From Streptosporangium canum (lineage in GTDB: Bacteria; Actinomycetota; Actinomycetes; Streptosporangiales; Streptosporangiaceae), in assembly GCF_900113865.1 (NCBI RefSeq), contig NZ_FOQY01000022.1, forward strand, positions 62,001 to 126,000: a stretch of 64,000 nucleotides of DNA. Direction: 5' to 3'. A program made the position numbers and the translations under genes. The notes under the pieces were generated by a model, which saw only the letters and a program-made list of their open reading frames with translations, made no database searches and was not told the origin of the DNA. Numbering within the stretch: the stretch's first letter is position 1; each line of letters starts with the position of its first letter. This document shows positions 53,704 through 62,532 of this stretch, piece after piece.

Positions 53704-54768
53704 TCAGCGGAGCACGACGCAGCCGCGCTCGCTCAAGCGGCGCAGGACCTCGGGGTCGCCGTCGTCGAGCTTGTTCCAGCGAAGGTCGAGCTTCTCCAGC
53801 GCGGGCAGGTCGGCGAGGCCGCCGGGGAGCTCGCGGAGCCGGTTGTTGCGCAGGTCCAGGTGGGTGAGGCGGCTCAGGCCGGTGAGGGAGCCGGGCAGGG
53901 ACGTGATCGCGTTGTTCCTGAGATCGAGCAGCCTGAGCCCCGACAGGTCGCCGACCGAGGCGGGCAGGCCGGTGAGGGCGTTGTTCATCAGGTGGAGCTC
54001 GCGCAGCTCGCGGAGCCGGCCGATGGTCTCGGGGATCTCGCGGAGCCGGTTGCCGTAGAGCCGCAGTTCGCGCAGGGCGGTGAGGCCGCCGATCGCGGCG
54101 GGGAGACCGGTGAGGCGGTTGTCGGTCAGGTTCAGGTAGGTGAGGCGGGTGAGCCCGCCCAGGGACGCGGGGACCGAGGTGAAGCGGTTGTCGCTCAGGT
54201 AGAGGTAGTCGGTGAGATTGTGAAGGTCGCCGATCGCCTCCGGGATCCGGGTCAGCGCGTTGTGCCCCAGGTCCAGCATGCGCAGCTCGGTCAGCTCGCC
54301 TATCGTCTCGGGCACCTCGGTGATCGCGTTCTCCGCGAGGTTCAGGGAGACGAGGCCGGTCAGCCGCCACAGGGCGACGGGGACGGACGTCAGGGCGTTG
54401 CCGCCGACGGCCAGATGCCGCAGGCCCCGGAGCCGTCCGATGCCCTCGGGGAGCTCGCCGATCGCGTTGCCGTACAGGAAGAGCGTCCGCAGCTCGGGCA
54501 GTTCCAGGACGCTCTCGGGGAACCGGGTCAGCGTGTTGCCGTCGAGGTGGAGGGCGCGCAGGGCGGTGAGGCCGTGGAGGTCCGGGAGGTCGCGCAGCCG
54601 GTTGCCGTCCAGGCGGAGATCCTCCAGTCGCGGCAGCCGCCCGACCCACTCCGGCAGCTCGGTCAGCGCGTTCCAGGCCAGGTCGATACGGCGCAGCAGG
54701 GCGGGGTCGCCGGCGGGGACCGGGAACGCGGCGAGTCCCGCGCCGGGGGCCTTCATCTCGTACGGCAC
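53704..54768 (-). CDS. Leucine-rich repeat protein
   Basis: 354 residues consisting almost entirely of fourteen 23-residue LRRs (consensus L..L.L..N.LT.LP..IG.L..), the LP-type seen in plant intracellular and bacterial LRR proteins. There is no signal peptide or transmembrane helix, so it is probably cytosolic. GTG at 54768 follows GAGGAGA; ATG at 54756 is an alternative. The N-terminal 30 residues form a small cap. LRR arcs bind proteins; the partner is unknown. It is divergent from the glycosyltransferase gene. Confidence 0.88.
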   Translation of the reverse strand: MPYEMKAPGAGLAAFPVPAGDPALLRRIDLAWNALTELPEWVGRLPRLEDLRLDGNRLRDLPDLHGLTALRALHLDGNTLTRFPESVLELPELRTLFLYGNAIGELPEGIGRLRGLRHLAVGGNALTSVPVALWRLTGLVSLNLAENAITEVPETIGELTELRMLDLGHNALTRIPEAIGDLHNLTDYLYLSDNRFTSVPASLGGLTRLTYLNLTDNRLTGLPAAIGGLTALRELRLYGNRLREIPETIGRLRELRELHLMNNALTGLPASVGDLSGLRLLDLRNNAITSLPGSLTGLSRLTHLDLRNNRLRELPGGLADLPALEKLDLRWNKLDDGDPEVLRRLSERGCVVLR

Positions 54769-55071
54769 GACTCTCCTCGCTCGCGGGTGGGACACGGGCC
54801 GCCGGGCCGGGGCCGCCGGTCCTCGGGACGCGGGCCGTACCCTATCGAAGCCGCCCGGGACGGGCCGTGACCGGCCGACGGTCGGAGCCGGGCGATGCGG
54901 GCCGCCGGCGGTCGAGGGGGCAAGTCGTACGAACCGGCTGCTTTTCATCGGACGCGACGATCTCAGCGTGGCGGCGGGCGACCAAGACGTTCGATCCGCC
55001 ACGCGCGGGCGGCTCTTGGTCACATACTGAAACCTCATGAAAGCGGAGAGTGACCGACGAGGGGCGCGGCG
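54769..55071. other. Divergent intergenic region
   Basis: 303 bp without a gene between the LRR gene and the glycosyltransferase. The right part (54966-55021) contains two interleaved dyads described separately. Confidence 0.5.
54966..55021 (+). promoter_or_regulatory. Two interleaved inverted repeats (pseudoknot-like) upstream of the GT2 gene
   Basis: Stem 1: GCGTGGCGG (54966-54974) pairs with CCGCCACGC (54996-55004). Stem 2: GACCAAGA (54980-54987) pairs with TCTTGGTC (55014-55021). Order 1-2-1'-2' is that of an H-type pseudoknot, with loops of 5, 8 and 9 nt. Alternatively they are two overlapping DNA operators. The last arm ends 50 bp before the GTG start. Confidence 0.6.
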
Positions 55072-56994
55072 GTGACGGGGACGATCCTTCAGCGAGTCCG
55101 CACGGGGCACGGCGGCGATGCCGAGGGGGAGGCTCCGGGCCGGGCCGAGACGCCCCGGACGTTCCAGACGTCCGAGATAGACATCAGTGTGATCGTGCCC
55201 GTCCACAACTGTCGGCCCTATCTGGACAGATGCCTCACCTCCCTGCTGATCCAGCGGGTCAGCAGGGAGATCGTCGTCGTGGACGACGGCTCCACCGACG
55301 GCAGCGCCGACCTGCTCGCCCTCTACGCCGCCTACCACCGCGGCGTCATCCGGGTCGTCCGGCAGGAGCACTCCGGCGGGGCGGGCCGGCCGCGCAACGT
55401 CGGGATCTCGCACGCGCGCGGCAGATACGTGTTCTTCTGCGACGCGGACGACTACCTCGGCCCCGAGGCGCTGGAGCGGATGCTCGCGATGGCCGACCGC
55501 AACGACTCCGACATCGTCCTCGGGAAGATCGTCGGACACGACCGCAGGGCGCCGGTCTCGATGTTCCGCCAGAGCGCCGAGCGGGCCCCGCTCGGTGAGA
55601 GCGCGGTCTACAACAGCCTGAGCTGCTTCAAGCTGTTCCGCCGGGAGATGCTGGAGCGCCACACCATCCGCTTCGACGAGACGCTGGTGGTGGGGGAGGA
55701 CGTGGTCTTCACCGCCCACGCCTACTGCCACGCGGCGGTGATCTCGGTGGTCGCCGACTACGACTGCTACCACCTGGTCGCCCGGCCCGACGGCAGCAGC
55801 ATCATGCAGCGGACGGGCAGCCGCGACCCGGTCTCCTGGCTGCGGATGATCAGGCGGCCGATCGAGCTGGTCGTCGGTCACGTGGGTCCGGGCGCGCTCC
55901 GCGACCACCTCCTCCGCCGGCACTTCCGGCTCGACGCCTTCGGCAGCCTCGGCAAGCCCTTCCTGGAGGCGGGTGAGGTCCAGCGCAAGGAGATCGCCGC
56001 CGAGGTGGCCGAGATGTGCGACCGGTGGCTGACCGACGGGGTCCGCGACCGGCTCACCCTCATCGACCGGAGCCGGATCTCCGCGCTCCAGGACATCGAC
56101 CGCCTGGTACGGCTGGCGCACATCGAGTCGGCCGTGGTCCGCCGGGAGCTCACCGGGCTCCGCTGGGACGGGGAGGGCCGGCTGGTCGTCTCCGGCCGGG
56201 TCGCGCTGAGCGCGCCGGCGCAGGGCGACCGCCCGGAGCTCGTCGGCGGCGGCCTGGCCCTGGTGCTGCGGATGCGGCACGACGGCGCCGGGGCGCCCGC
56301 CGACCTGGTGGTCCCCGTGACCGGCGACTGCGACGGGTTCACCGGCCTCATCGACGTCGCGGGCCTGTCCTCGGGGGTCTGGGACGTCCACGTGACCGTC
56401 GAGTGCGAGGGGGTCACCCGGCTGGCGCGGCTCGGCGCCGACCGGGACGGGCTGGTCGCCCAGCCGGTGCCCCGCATGGTCGGCGGCGTCATCGCCCTGC
56501 CGTACTTCACCCGACCGCACGGCAACCTCAGCCTCGACGTCGGCGGGCACGTGGTGAGTGTGCCCGCCGGCGTCCGGCTGACGGGGACCCGCTGGACGGC
56601 CGGCCACCGGCTGCGGCTCGACGGGGAGGTCACCGTCGGCGCGGGCCTGCCGGGGGCGCACGCCGTACGGCGGCTGGTCTGGCGGGAGCGGTGCTCGGGG
56701 CGGGAGCGGCACGAGCCGGTCACGGCCTGGGCGGGCGGCGCGTTCGCCACCCGGCAGGCGGTGGGCCGGCTGGGGCCGGGCACCTGGGACGCCTACCTGG
56801 AGCTGGACCTCGGGGGGCCGCCCGCGCGCTTCCGGATCGAGGTGGAGGCGGAGCGGCTCGTGCCGCCGCGCACGTGGTGGCGGGGTCTGGTCCGGTGGAG
56901 CGTGCGGCCGTATGCCACGGCGGGCAAGGGCCGGCTCAGCGCGGTGGTCCGCGTCTTCACACCCAGGGCGTTCGTGAAGCGAATCCTGCGTTAA
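55072..56994 (+). CDS. GT2-family glycosyltransferase with C-terminal beta domain
   Basis: 640 residues. GT-A domain (about 36-270): ISVIVPVHNCRPYLDRCLTS, DDGSTDGS, and CDADDYLGPEALERM with the DxD metal motif; further conserved VGEDVVFTAHAY. Residues about 300-600 form tandem beta-rich units (SGVWDVHVTVECEGV and the similar GTWDAYLELDLG), as in TagF- or CDP-glycerol-transferase-associated modules. Likely makes a wall glycopolymer or exopolysaccharide; acceptor unknown. GTG at 55072 with GAGGGG upstream. No transmembrane helix. Confidence 0.85.
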   Translation: MTGTILQRVRTGHGGDAEGEAPGRAETPRTFQTSEIDISVIVPVHNCRPYLDRCLTSLLIQRVSREIVVVDDGSTDGSADLLALYAAYHRGVIRVVRQEHSGGAGRPRNVGISHARGRYVFFCDADDYLGPEALERMLAMADRNDSDIVLGKIVGHDRRAPVSMFRQSAERAPLGESAVYNSLSCFKLFRREMLERHTIRFDETLVVGEDVVFTAHAYCHAAVISVVADYDCYHLVARPDGSSIMQRTGSRDPVSWLRMIRRPIELVVGHVGPGALRDHLLRRHFRLDAFGSLGKPFLEAGEVQRKEIAAEVAEMCDRWLTDGVRDRLTLIDRSRISALQDIDRLVRLAHIESAVVRRELTGLRWDGEGRLVVSGRVALSAPAQGDRPELVGGGLALVLRMRHDGAGAPADLVVPVTGDCDGFTGLIDVAGLSSGVWDVHVTVECEGVTRLARLGADRDGLVAQPVPRMVGGVIALPYFTRPHGNLSLDVGGHVVSVPAGVRLTGTRWTAGHRLRLDGEVTVGAGLPGAHAVRRLVWRERCSGRERHEPVTAWAGGAFATRQAVGRLGPGTWDAYLELDLGGPPARFRIEVEAERLVPPRTWWRGLVRWSVRPYATAGKGRLSAVVRVFTPRAFVKRILR

Positions 56995-57004
56995 TGCCAT
57001 CTTC

Positions 57005-57032
57005 TTGCAACTACAAGCCCATGGCCTAAAGT
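57005..57032 (+). promoter_or_regulatory. Candidate promoter of the cbiMNQO operon with overlapping dyad
   Basis: TTGCAA (57005-57010), 16 bp, TAAAGT (57027-57032). The -35 lies within CTTGCAACTACAAG (57004-57017), whose ends CTTG/CAAG are inverted; it resembles half of a nickel-regulator Nur box (TTGCAA repeats). No cobalamin riboswitch fits in the 69-bp gap. Confidence 0.4.
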
Positions 57033-57063
57033 AAGGGGCAATTCCGCACTTCGGAGGCTTGTC

Positions 57064-58092
57064 GTGCACGTACCCGATGGCTTTTTCAACGTAGCCGTGT
57101 CGCTCTCAGCCGGTGTCGTCGCGGCCGCCGGGGTCGCGGTCTGCCTGCGCGGCGCCCGCCGCGAGCTCGACGACCGGACCGCCCCGATGGCGGGCCTGGT
57201 CGCCGCCTTCATCTTCGCCGTCCAGATGCTCAACTTCCCGGTCGCCGCCGGCACCAGCGGCCACCTCCTCGGCGGCGCGCTCGCCGCGATCCTCGTCGGG
57301 CCCTACACGGCCGTCTTATGCGTGGCCGTGGTCCTGCTCGTGCAGGGCTTCTTCTTCGCCGACGGCGGCCTGACCGCGCTGGGCGTCAACGTCACCCTCA
57401 TGGGCGTCGTCGCCGTCGTGGTCGGCTGGACGGTCTTCCGCATGATCACCCGGGCCGTGCGGAACAGGGGAGCCGTCGTCGCGGCCTCGTTCGTCGCGGC
57501 CCTGCTCTCGGTGCCCGCCACCGCGCTGGCCTTCACCCTGCTGTTCTGGATCGGCGGCACCGCGCCCATCGAGGTCGGCACGGTCGCCGCCGCGATGGGC
57601 GGCGTGCACGTGCTCATCGGCATCGGCGAGGGCCTGATCACGGCGGTCACCGTCAGCACCGTGCTGGCGATCCGGCCCGACCTGGTGTACGGCGCGCGGG
57701 GGCTGGCCGCCCCGCTGGTCCTGCGCGGCGCCGACGGGGAGGCCGTGGTGGCACAGGGTGCCCCGGCCCCGGCCGCAGTGCGGCGGCCGGGCTGGTTCCT
57801 GCCCGCCGGCATCGTGGTGGCGGCGCTGCTGGCGGGGGTCGTCAGCTTCTACGCCTCCTCCTCGCCCGACGGCCTGGAGCGGGTCGCCGAGGACAAGGGC
57901 TTCAGCAGCCAGGCCGCCGACCACGCCCTGGGAGAGCAGCCGCTGGCCGACTACGGCGACGCGGGCGGCATCCCGGTCGGTGTGGCCGGCCTGATCGGCG
58001 TCGGGGTGACCCTCGCGGTCGGGGGCGGCCTGTTCTTCGCGGTGCGCCGCCGTACCAAGGACGACACGGCCAAGGACGAGGTCTCGGCCTGA
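57064..58092 (+). CDS. cbiM: ECF transporter S-component, CbiM-CbiN fusion (cobalt/nickel)
   Basis: 342 residues. N-terminal CbiM part (1-220): the metal-binding start MHVPDGFFN (N-terminal Met-His), then about seven transmembrane helices with NFPVAAGTSGHLLGGALAAI. C-terminal part (about 240-325): two helices and an SSPDGLERVAEDKGF motif, the PDGLE/CbiN-type domain. It binds Co2+ or Ni2+ and delivers it through the CbiQO module encoded next. GTG at 57064 with CGGAGG upstream. Confidence 0.92.
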   Translation: MHVPDGFFNVAVSLSAGVVAAAGVAVCLRGARRELDDRTAPMAGLVAAFIFAVQMLNFPVAAGTSGHLLGGALAAILVGPYTAVLCVAVVLLVQGFFFADGGLTALGVNVTLMGVVAVVVGWTVFRMITRAVRNRGAVVAASFVAALLSVPATALAFTLLFWIGGTAPIEVGTVAAAMGGVHVLIGIGEGLITAVTVSTVLAIRPDLVYGARGLAAPLVLRGADGEAVVAQGAPAPAAVRRPGWFLPAGIVVAALLAGVVSFYASSSPDGLERVAEDKGFSSQAADHALGEQPLADYGDAGGIPVGVAGLIGVGVTLAVGGGLFFAVRRRTKDDTAKDEVSA

Positions 58093-58856
58093 TGGGTTCC
58101 GGTCACCACCACCAGCTCTACCGGCCGGGCGACACGCCCGTCCACCGGCTGCCGCCCCAGTGCAAGCTGGCGGCGGTGGCGGGCTTCGCCCTGGTGGTGG
58201 TGGCCACGCCGCGCGAGTGGCTGTGGGCCTTCGGTCTCTACGCCCTGCTGCTGGCGGCGGTGGCGGCGGCCGCGCGGGTCCCGCCCTCCTTCCTGCTGCG
58301 GCGGATGATGGTCGAGATCCCGTTCGTGGTGTTCGCGGTGGCGCTGCCGTTCATCGGGTTCGGCGAGCGGGTGTCCTTCCTGGGGATGTCCTTCAGCGTC
58401 GCGGGACTGTGGGCCGCGTGGAACATCCTGGCCAAGGCCACTCTGGGCGTGATCGCGAGCGTCCTGCTGGCGGCCACCACCGAGCCCCGCCTGATGCTGC
58501 TGGGCGCCCAGCGGCTCAGGCTGCCCCCGCTGCTGGTCCAGATCGCCATGTTCATGCTCCGCTACATGGACGTGATCGTCGACGAGATGCGCCGGATGCG
58601 GGTGGCCAGGGAGTCGCGGGGATTCGCGGCCAGGAACGTCCGGCACATCCCGGTGGTCGCCAGGTCGGCGGGCGCGCTGTTCATCCGGTCCTACGAGCGG
58701 GGCGAGCGGGTGCACCTGGCGATGCTCAGCCGTGGCTACAGCGGTTCGATGCCGGTCATCCAGGACCTGTCCGCCTCGTCGCGCCAGTGGCTCGTCGCGG
58801 GTATGTTGCCGGGCGCGGCGCTCGTGGTGCTGCTGGGAAGCTGGGGGTTGGCATGA
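58092..58856 (+). CDS. cbiQ: ECF transporter transmembrane coupling protein CbiQ
   Basis: 254 residues with five or six transmembrane helices and the two Ala-Arg-Gly coupling motifs (RVARESRGFAARN and MLSRGYSGSM) that contact the ATPase. Start ATG 58092 overlaps the cbiM stop by 1 bp, and its stop overlaps cbiO by 4 nt. Confidence 0.93.
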   Translation: MGSGHHHQLYRPGDTPVHRLPPQCKLAAVAGFALVVVATPREWLWAFGLYALLLAAVAAAARVPPSFLLRRMMVEIPFVVFAVALPFIGFGERVSFLGMSFSVAGLWAAWNILAKATLGVIASVLLAATTEPRLMLLGAQRLRLPPLLVQIAMFMLRYMDVIVDEMRRMRVARESRGFAARNVRHIPVVARSAGALFIRSYERGERVHLAMLSRGYSGSMPVIQDLSASSRQWLVAGMLPGAALVVLLGSWGLA

Positions 58857-59584
58857 CACCGTCTCTTGAGGTGCGCCGTCTGGCGTACGCCTATCCGGAC
58901 GGCACGCAGGCGCTGTTCGGCGTCGACTTCGCGATCGGGCGCGGGGAGCGGGTCGCGCTGCTCGGGCCGAACGGCGCGGGCAAGACGACGCTGGTGATGC
59001 ACCTCAACGGCATCCTGACCGCCGGGCACGGCACGGTGGCGGTGGCCGGGCTGCCGGTGGAGAAGGGCTCGCTCAAGGAGATCCGCAGACGGGTCGGGCT
59101 CGTCTTCCAGGACCCCGACGACCAGCTCTTCATGCCGACCGTCCGGGAGGACGTCGCCTTCGGCCCGGCCAACCTCGGGATCGGGGGCGAGGAGCTGCAG
59201 CACCGGGTCAAGGACGCGCTGGAGCGGGTGGGCATGCTGGAGGCGATCGACCGGCCGCCGCACCACCTGTCCTTCGGCCAGCGCCGCCGGGTGGCGGTGG
59301 CCACCGTGCTGGCCATGGAGCCGGAGATCCTGGTGCTGGACGAGCCGTCGTCGAACCTGGACCCGGCCTCCCGCCGCGAGCTCGCCGAGATCCTGCGGGG
59401 GCTCGACGTGACCGTGCTGATGGTCACCCACGACCTGCCCTACGCGCTGGAGTTGTGTGACCGCGCGCTCATCCTCTCCGGCGGCGTGATCGCCGCCGAC
59501 GGGCCGACCCGGGAGGTCCTCGCCGACGCCGAACTGCTCGCCGCCCACCGGCTGGAACTGCCGTACGGCTTCGCACTCCCCTGA
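58853..59584 (+). CDS. cbiO: ECF transporter ATPase CbiO
   Basis: The 243-residue ABC ATPase has Walker A LLGPNGAGKTT (38-46 core), Q-loop VFQDPDDQLF, signature HLSFGQRRRVAVA, Walker B ILVLDEPSSNLDP, and switch His in MVTHDLPYALEL. It powers metal uptake with CbiMN and CbiQ. The single-ATPase set suggests a homodimer. Start ATG 58853. Confidence 0.95.
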   Translation: MTPSLEVRRLAYAYPDGTQALFGVDFAIGRGERVALLGPNGAGKTTLVMHLNGILTAGHGTVAVAGLPVEKGSLKEIRRRVGLVFQDPDDQLFMPTVREDVAFGPANLGIGGEELQHRVKDALERVGMLEAIDRPPHHLSFGQRRRVAVATVLAMEPEILVLDEPSSNLDPASRRELAEILRGLDVTVLMVTHDLPYALELCDRALILSGGVIAADGPTREVLADAELLAAHRLELPYGFALP

Positions 59585-59744
59585 GCGGGTCGTCCGGCGC
59601 GACGGCCACGGAGGCGCCGGCGGCGGCACGCGGCGGCCGTCCCGCGATCTTCCGATCCGGATCGATGATCGTGAGTCGTGTTACCTCGCGTACGGTGATG
59701 GCGAAGTAAAGTGGGTCTGCCTCATGGGCGCGAGGAGGTAGTTG

Positions 59745-60083
59745 ATGAAGCTACGGCTGGCTCGCCGCGCCGTCGGTGACGCCGTGGTGGTGGCCGTCGA
59801 GGGCGAACTCGATCTGTTCACCGCCCCGTTCCTGCGAGATGAGGTCCGTGACGCCATCAAGCTCGACAGTCCCCGGCTGGTCCTCGACCTCACCGCGCTG
59901 TCGTTCATGGACTCCAGTGGCCTGTCCGTGCTGATCGAGGCGTGGCGGCTGGCCACGGCGGAGGGCGGCGGGGTCTGCCTGGCCGCGCCCCAGGGCCCGG
60001 TGGCCCGGATCCTGCGCACGACGGGACTCGACCGGCGGATAAAGGTCTACCCCGACGTCGGCAGCGCTGTGGGAGAGATTTAG
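59745..60083 (+). CDS. STAS-domain anti-sigma factor antagonist
   Basis: The 112-residue single STAS domain resembles SpoIIAA/RsbV/BldG: VVVAVEGELDLFTAPFLRD and DLTALSFMDSSGLSVLIEAW, with the phosphorylatable Ser in DSSGL (57-58). Unphosphorylated antagonist would bind an anti-sigma kinase and free a stress sigma factor. ATG at 59745 is preceded by GAGGAGG (spacing about 6); the TTG at 59742 is less likely. Neither a kinase nor a sigma gene is adjacent. Confidence 0.9.
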   Translation: MKLRLARRAVGDAVVVAVEGELDLFTAPFLRDEVRDAIKLDSPRLVLDLTALSFMDSSGLSVLIEAWRLATAEGGGVCLAAPQGPVARILRTTGLDRRIKVYPDVGSAVGEI

Positions 60084-60130
60084 CCCACCCCGAGTAGAAC
60101 TTCATTCGGTATCCGCGTTAAAGTCCGCTC

Positions 60131-60904
60131 ATGGACCTGAACGGAGCAGCAGCAATCATCTCGGGCGGTGCCAGCGGCCTCGGCGAGGCCACGGCCCGCG
60201 ACCTCGCCGCGCACGGCGCCACCGTGGTCATCGCCGACCTCAACGAGGAGCGCGGCAAGTCCCTCGCCGACGAGCTCGGCGGAGTCTTCGTCAAGACCGA
60301 CGTCTCCGACGAGGAACAGGTACAGGCGGCCGTGGACGCGGCCGTGGCGACCGGCAAGCCGCTGCGCGTCGTGGTGAACAGCGCGGGCATCGGCTGGGCC
60401 ACCCGGACGGTGAACCGGGACGGCTCGCCGCACGACCTGGCGTCCTACCGCAAGGTCATCGAGGTCAACCTGATCGGCACCTTCAACCTCATGCGCATCG
60501 GCGCCGCGGCCGTCGCGAAGACCGAGCCGGTCGACGCGGACGGCCAGCGCGGCGTGGTCGTCAACACCGCCTCCGTGGCGGCGCTGGAGGGCCAGACCGG
60601 CCAGGTGGCGTACTCGGCGTCCAAGGGCGGCATCGTCGGCATGACCCTCCCGGCCGCGCGCGACCTGGCCGCCGTCGGCATCCGCGTCAACACGATCTGC
60701 CCGGGCATCATCGACACCCCCATCTACGGCTTCTCGCCCAACGCCGACGAGTTCAAGGCCAAGCTCGTGGCGCCGGTGGTCTTCCCCAAGCGCATGGGGC
60801 AGGCCTCGGAGTTCGCGCACCTGGTGCGCTCGCTCATCGAGAACGACTACATGAACGCCGAGACCATCCGGTTCGACGGCGGCATCCGCTTCCAGCCCAA
60901 GTAG
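60131..60904 (+). CDS. SDR, 3-hydroxyacyl-CoA dehydrogenase type-2-like
   Basis: 257 residues: [20 protein letters not shown] (cofactor), DLN at the end of strand 2 favouring NAD, NSAGIG, and the catalytic [21 protein letters not shown] set. Similar to HSD17B10-type enzymes oxidising 3-hydroxyacyl-CoA. The crotonase gene starts 9 bp downstream, so the pair could carry out consecutive beta-oxidation steps. ATG at 60131. Confidence 0.9.
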   Translation: MDLNGAAAIISGGASGLGEATARDLAAHGATVVIADLNEERGKSLADELGGVFVKTDVSDEEQVQAAVDAAVATGKPLRVVVNSAGIGWATRTVNRDGSPHDLASYRKVIEVNLIGTFNLMRIGAAAVAKTEPVDADGQRGVVVNTASVAALEGQTGQVAYSASKGGIVGMTLPAARDLAAVGIRVNTICPGIIDTPIYGFSPNADEFKAKLVAPVVFPKRMGQASEFAHLVRSLIENDYMNAETIRFDGGIRFQPK

Positions 60905-60913
60905 GAGTCACCG

Positions 60914-61678
60914 GTGTCTGATGAGGTTCTGGTCGACGTCGACGGCGGTGTCGCCGTCATCACGATCAACCGCCCGCAGGCCAGGAACGCCGTCAACGGC
61001 GCGGTCGCCCGGGGCATCGCCGCGGCGCTGGACGAGCTGGAGGAACGCAAGGACGTCTCCGCCTACGTCCTCACCGGGGCGGGGGGCACCTTCTGCGCCG
61101 GCATGGACCTGAAGGGCTTCCTGACCGGCGACTTCCCGGTCGTCGAAGGCAGGGGCTTCGGCGGCATCGTCGAGGCGCCGCCGAAGAAGCCGATCGTCGC
61201 CGCGATCGAGGGCTACGCCCTCGCCGGCGGCTGCGAGCTGGCACTGGCCTGCGACATCATCGTCGCCTCCGAAGAGGCCAAGTTCGGGCTGCCCGAGCCC
61301 AAGCGGGGCCTGGTCGCGGGAGCGGGCGGCATCATGCGGCTGCCGCGGCGCATCCCGTACCACATCGCGATGGAGATCGCCCTGACCGGCGACCACTTCC
61401 CGGCCTCCCGGCTGTACGAGGTGGGTCTGGTCAACCACGTCACGCCCGCCGGCGAGGCGCTGGCCAAGGCCCTGGAGCTGGCGAGGAGGATCGCGGCGAA
61501 CGCTCCGCTGGCGCTCGCCGCGACCAAGCGCGTGATCGTCGAGTCCGCCGACTGGAGCGGGGACGAGATGTTCGCCAGGCAGGGCGAGATCATCAACCCG
61601 GTGTTCGGGTCCAAGGACGCGATGGAGGGCGCGGCGGCCTTCGCCGAGAAGCGCGCCCCGGAGTGGAAGGGCGAGTAA
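60914..61678 (+). CDS. Enoyl-CoA hydratase/isomerase (crotonase family)
   Basis: 254 residues: NRPQARNAVNGAVARGI, oxyanion-hole block GAGGTFCAGMDLKGF, and EGYALAGGCELALACDIIVA; the second catalytic Glu lies in FGLPEPKRGLVAGAGG. The first catalytic Glu seen in mitochondrial-type hydratases sits at GGCELAL. It should hydrate trans-2-enoyl-CoA or isomerise. GTG at 60914 with AGGAG upstream; cotranscribed with the SDR. Confidence 0.92.
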   Translation: MSDEVLVDVDGGVAVITINRPQARNAVNGAVARGIAAALDELEERKDVSAYVLTGAGGTFCAGMDLKGFLTGDFPVVEGRGFGGIVEAPPKKPIVAAIEGYALAGGCELALACDIIVASEEAKFGLPEPKRGLVAGAGGIMRLPRRIPYHIAMEIALTGDHFPASRLYEVGLVNHVTPAGEALAKALELARRIAANAPLALAATKRVIVESADWSGDEMFARQGEIINPVFGSKDAMEGAAAFAEKRAPEWKGE

Positions 61679-61861
61679 CCCTCCCGGCCGCCGCCGGCCG
61701 TGCGCGGCCGGCGGCGGCCGATGGTCACAGGTTCGCCGCCGGGTGTGATCCGTATGGTCACACCCGGCGCGTTCACGCCAAGGAGTGCGTACGGTAAAGG
61801 TGTGGACAGGCGCGGCGGGGGCACTTGCCGTCCACGCGACCACTCCAACGCGGGAGAGTGC

Positions 61862-62506
61862 ATGAACGACCACGCGATCCGGACCACCCCGACGAGCCGG
61901 TCCGCGGGCGAGCGCTTCAAGCGCAAGGCCGGCAGCCTGGCAGCCGGCGCCGCGGGGGCCGCGATGCTCGTCATCGTCCTGGTCGCGGGCATGTGGGCGA
62001 TCGAGGTGGCCGACTACGTGCTGCCGATCGACTTCGACGCCTACGGCATCAGGTCCTGGGACCCCGAAGGGCTGGGCGGCATCGTCATCGCCCCGTTCCT
62101 GCACGACGGCTTCGGGCACCTGATGGCCAACTCCCTGCCCCTGCTGATCCTCGGCTTCCTCGCCGCCCTGCGCGGGCTCGGCCGCTTCCTGCTGGCCAGC
62201 CTGATCATCATCGTCGTCAGCGGGCTGGGCGTCTGGTTCACCAGCACGCCGACGACGATCACGGTCGGCGCGAGCGGGCTGGTGTTCGGCTACTTCGGCT
62301 TCGTCGTCGCCCGGGGCCTGTTCGACCGCCGGGCCCTCGACATCGTGATCGGCATCGGCGTCGCGGTCGCCTACTACTCGATCATCTGGGGCGTGCTCCC
62401 GGGCGAGGCCGGCATCTCCTGGCAGGGGCACCTGTTCGGGCTGATCGGCGGGATCGTGGCGGCCTGGGTCCTGCGCCGCAAGCGCGCGGCCGTCCCCGCC
62501 TACTGA
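61862..62506 (+). CDS. Rhomboid-family intramembrane serine protease
   Basis: 214 residues, six transmembrane helices. Catalytic S138 in the GASG motif (TVGASGLVFG) and H190 in ISWQGHLFGLIGGIVAAW; FGHLMANSLPLL provides the HxxxN oxyanion His/Asn. It cleaves transmembrane substrates within the bilayer; substrates unknown. ATG at 61862 follows GGGAGAG. Single gene. Confidence 0.93.
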   Translation: MNDHAIRTTPTSRSAGERFKRKAGSLAAGAAGAAMLVIVLVAGMWAIEVADYVLPIDFDAYGIRSWDPEGLGGIVIAPFLHDGFGHLMANSLPLLILGFLAALRGLGRFLLASLIIIVVSGLGVWFTSTPTTITVGASGLVFGYFGFVVARGLFDRRALDIVIGIGVAVAYYSIIWGVLPGEAGISWQGHLFGLIGGIVAAWVLRRKRAAVPAY

Positions 62507-62532
62507 CCGTCCCGGGCGGGCCGGGCGGTCTG

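Noticed and set aside
56995..57063. Cobalamin riboswitch upstream of the metal importer
   Set aside because: The gap is only 69 bp and contains no B12-box; far too short for the element.
53704..57069. Single 1121-codon minus-strand frame covering the LRR gene and the region opposite the glycosyltransferase
   Set aside because: Only the C-terminal 354 codons are a real protein; upstream is antisense to the GT2 gene, and a good ribosome-binding site marks the start at 54768.
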